Assembly: GCF_938045775.1 (NCBI RefSeq)
Contig: NZ_CALIBH010000285.1
Location: forward strand, 1 to 5,588
Direction: 5' to 3'
Origin: an uncultured Campylobacter sp.
GTDB lineage: Bacteria > Campylobacterota > Campylobacteria > Campylobacterales > Campylobacteraceae
Length of the DNA: 5,588 nucleotides
The notes under the pieces were generated by a model, which saw nothing but the letters and a program-made list of their open reading frames with translations, was not told where the DNA came from and searched no databases. A program made the translations under genes and the position numbers. Below are positions 5,560-5,588 of the stretch, piece by piece (within the stretch, counting starts at the first letter, position 1; each line of letters begins with the position of its first letter).

Positions 5560-5588
5560 AATATTCGCTCGGTTAGAGTTTGGATATC

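Overview
The window looks like a Campylobacter chromosome segment, from one of the relatively GC-rich species (C. gracilis, C. rectus or C. showae type) rather than C. jejuni. The reasons are a PerR protein very close to the campylobacterial one, AAA/TTT-rich lysine and phenylalanine codons in an otherwise G+C-moderate sequence, and gene order. From memory, perR, ubiE, xseA and serC lie in the same order in C. jejuni (around Cj0322 to Cj0326). The species assignment is an inference; no search was run.

Every recognised gene is on the minus strand, so transcription runs from high to low coordinates. In that order: a 112-bp AT-rich regulatory region with repeated half-sites (5477-5588); perR, a peroxide-sensing Fur-family repressor (5066-5476); a 48-bp gap with an extended -10 promoter candidate; a CYTH-CHAD protein (3599-5017); ubiE/menG, the menaquinone methyltransferase (2861-3589, GTG start); xseA, the exonuclease VII large subunit (1702-2868); and serC, phosphoserine aminotransferase (615-1691). 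The four genes from CYTH-CHAD to serC are packed with 9-bp and 10-bp gaps and one 8-bp overlap, so they almost certainly form one transcription unit, possibly continuing from perR. A 414-bp non-coding stretch follows (201-614), with only weak structures and very small ORFs. The window ends inside a short exported DUF333 protein (1-200) that appears to have its own promoter.

The operon is functionally mixed: respiratory quinone maturation, DNA repair and serine (possibly vitamin B6) synthesis. The unexpected member is the CYTH-CHAD protein. Its N-terminus keeps the CYTH scaffold, but by manual alignment all six acidic metal-site positions of the triphosphate tunnel are replaced by neutral or basic residues. 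Its C-terminal CHAD domain keeps its two basic histidine-containing signatures. It therefore reads as a polyphosphate-binding protein that has lost triphosphatase chemistry, and it is the most interesting object here. No mobile element, CRISPR array, tRNA or rRNA was seen.
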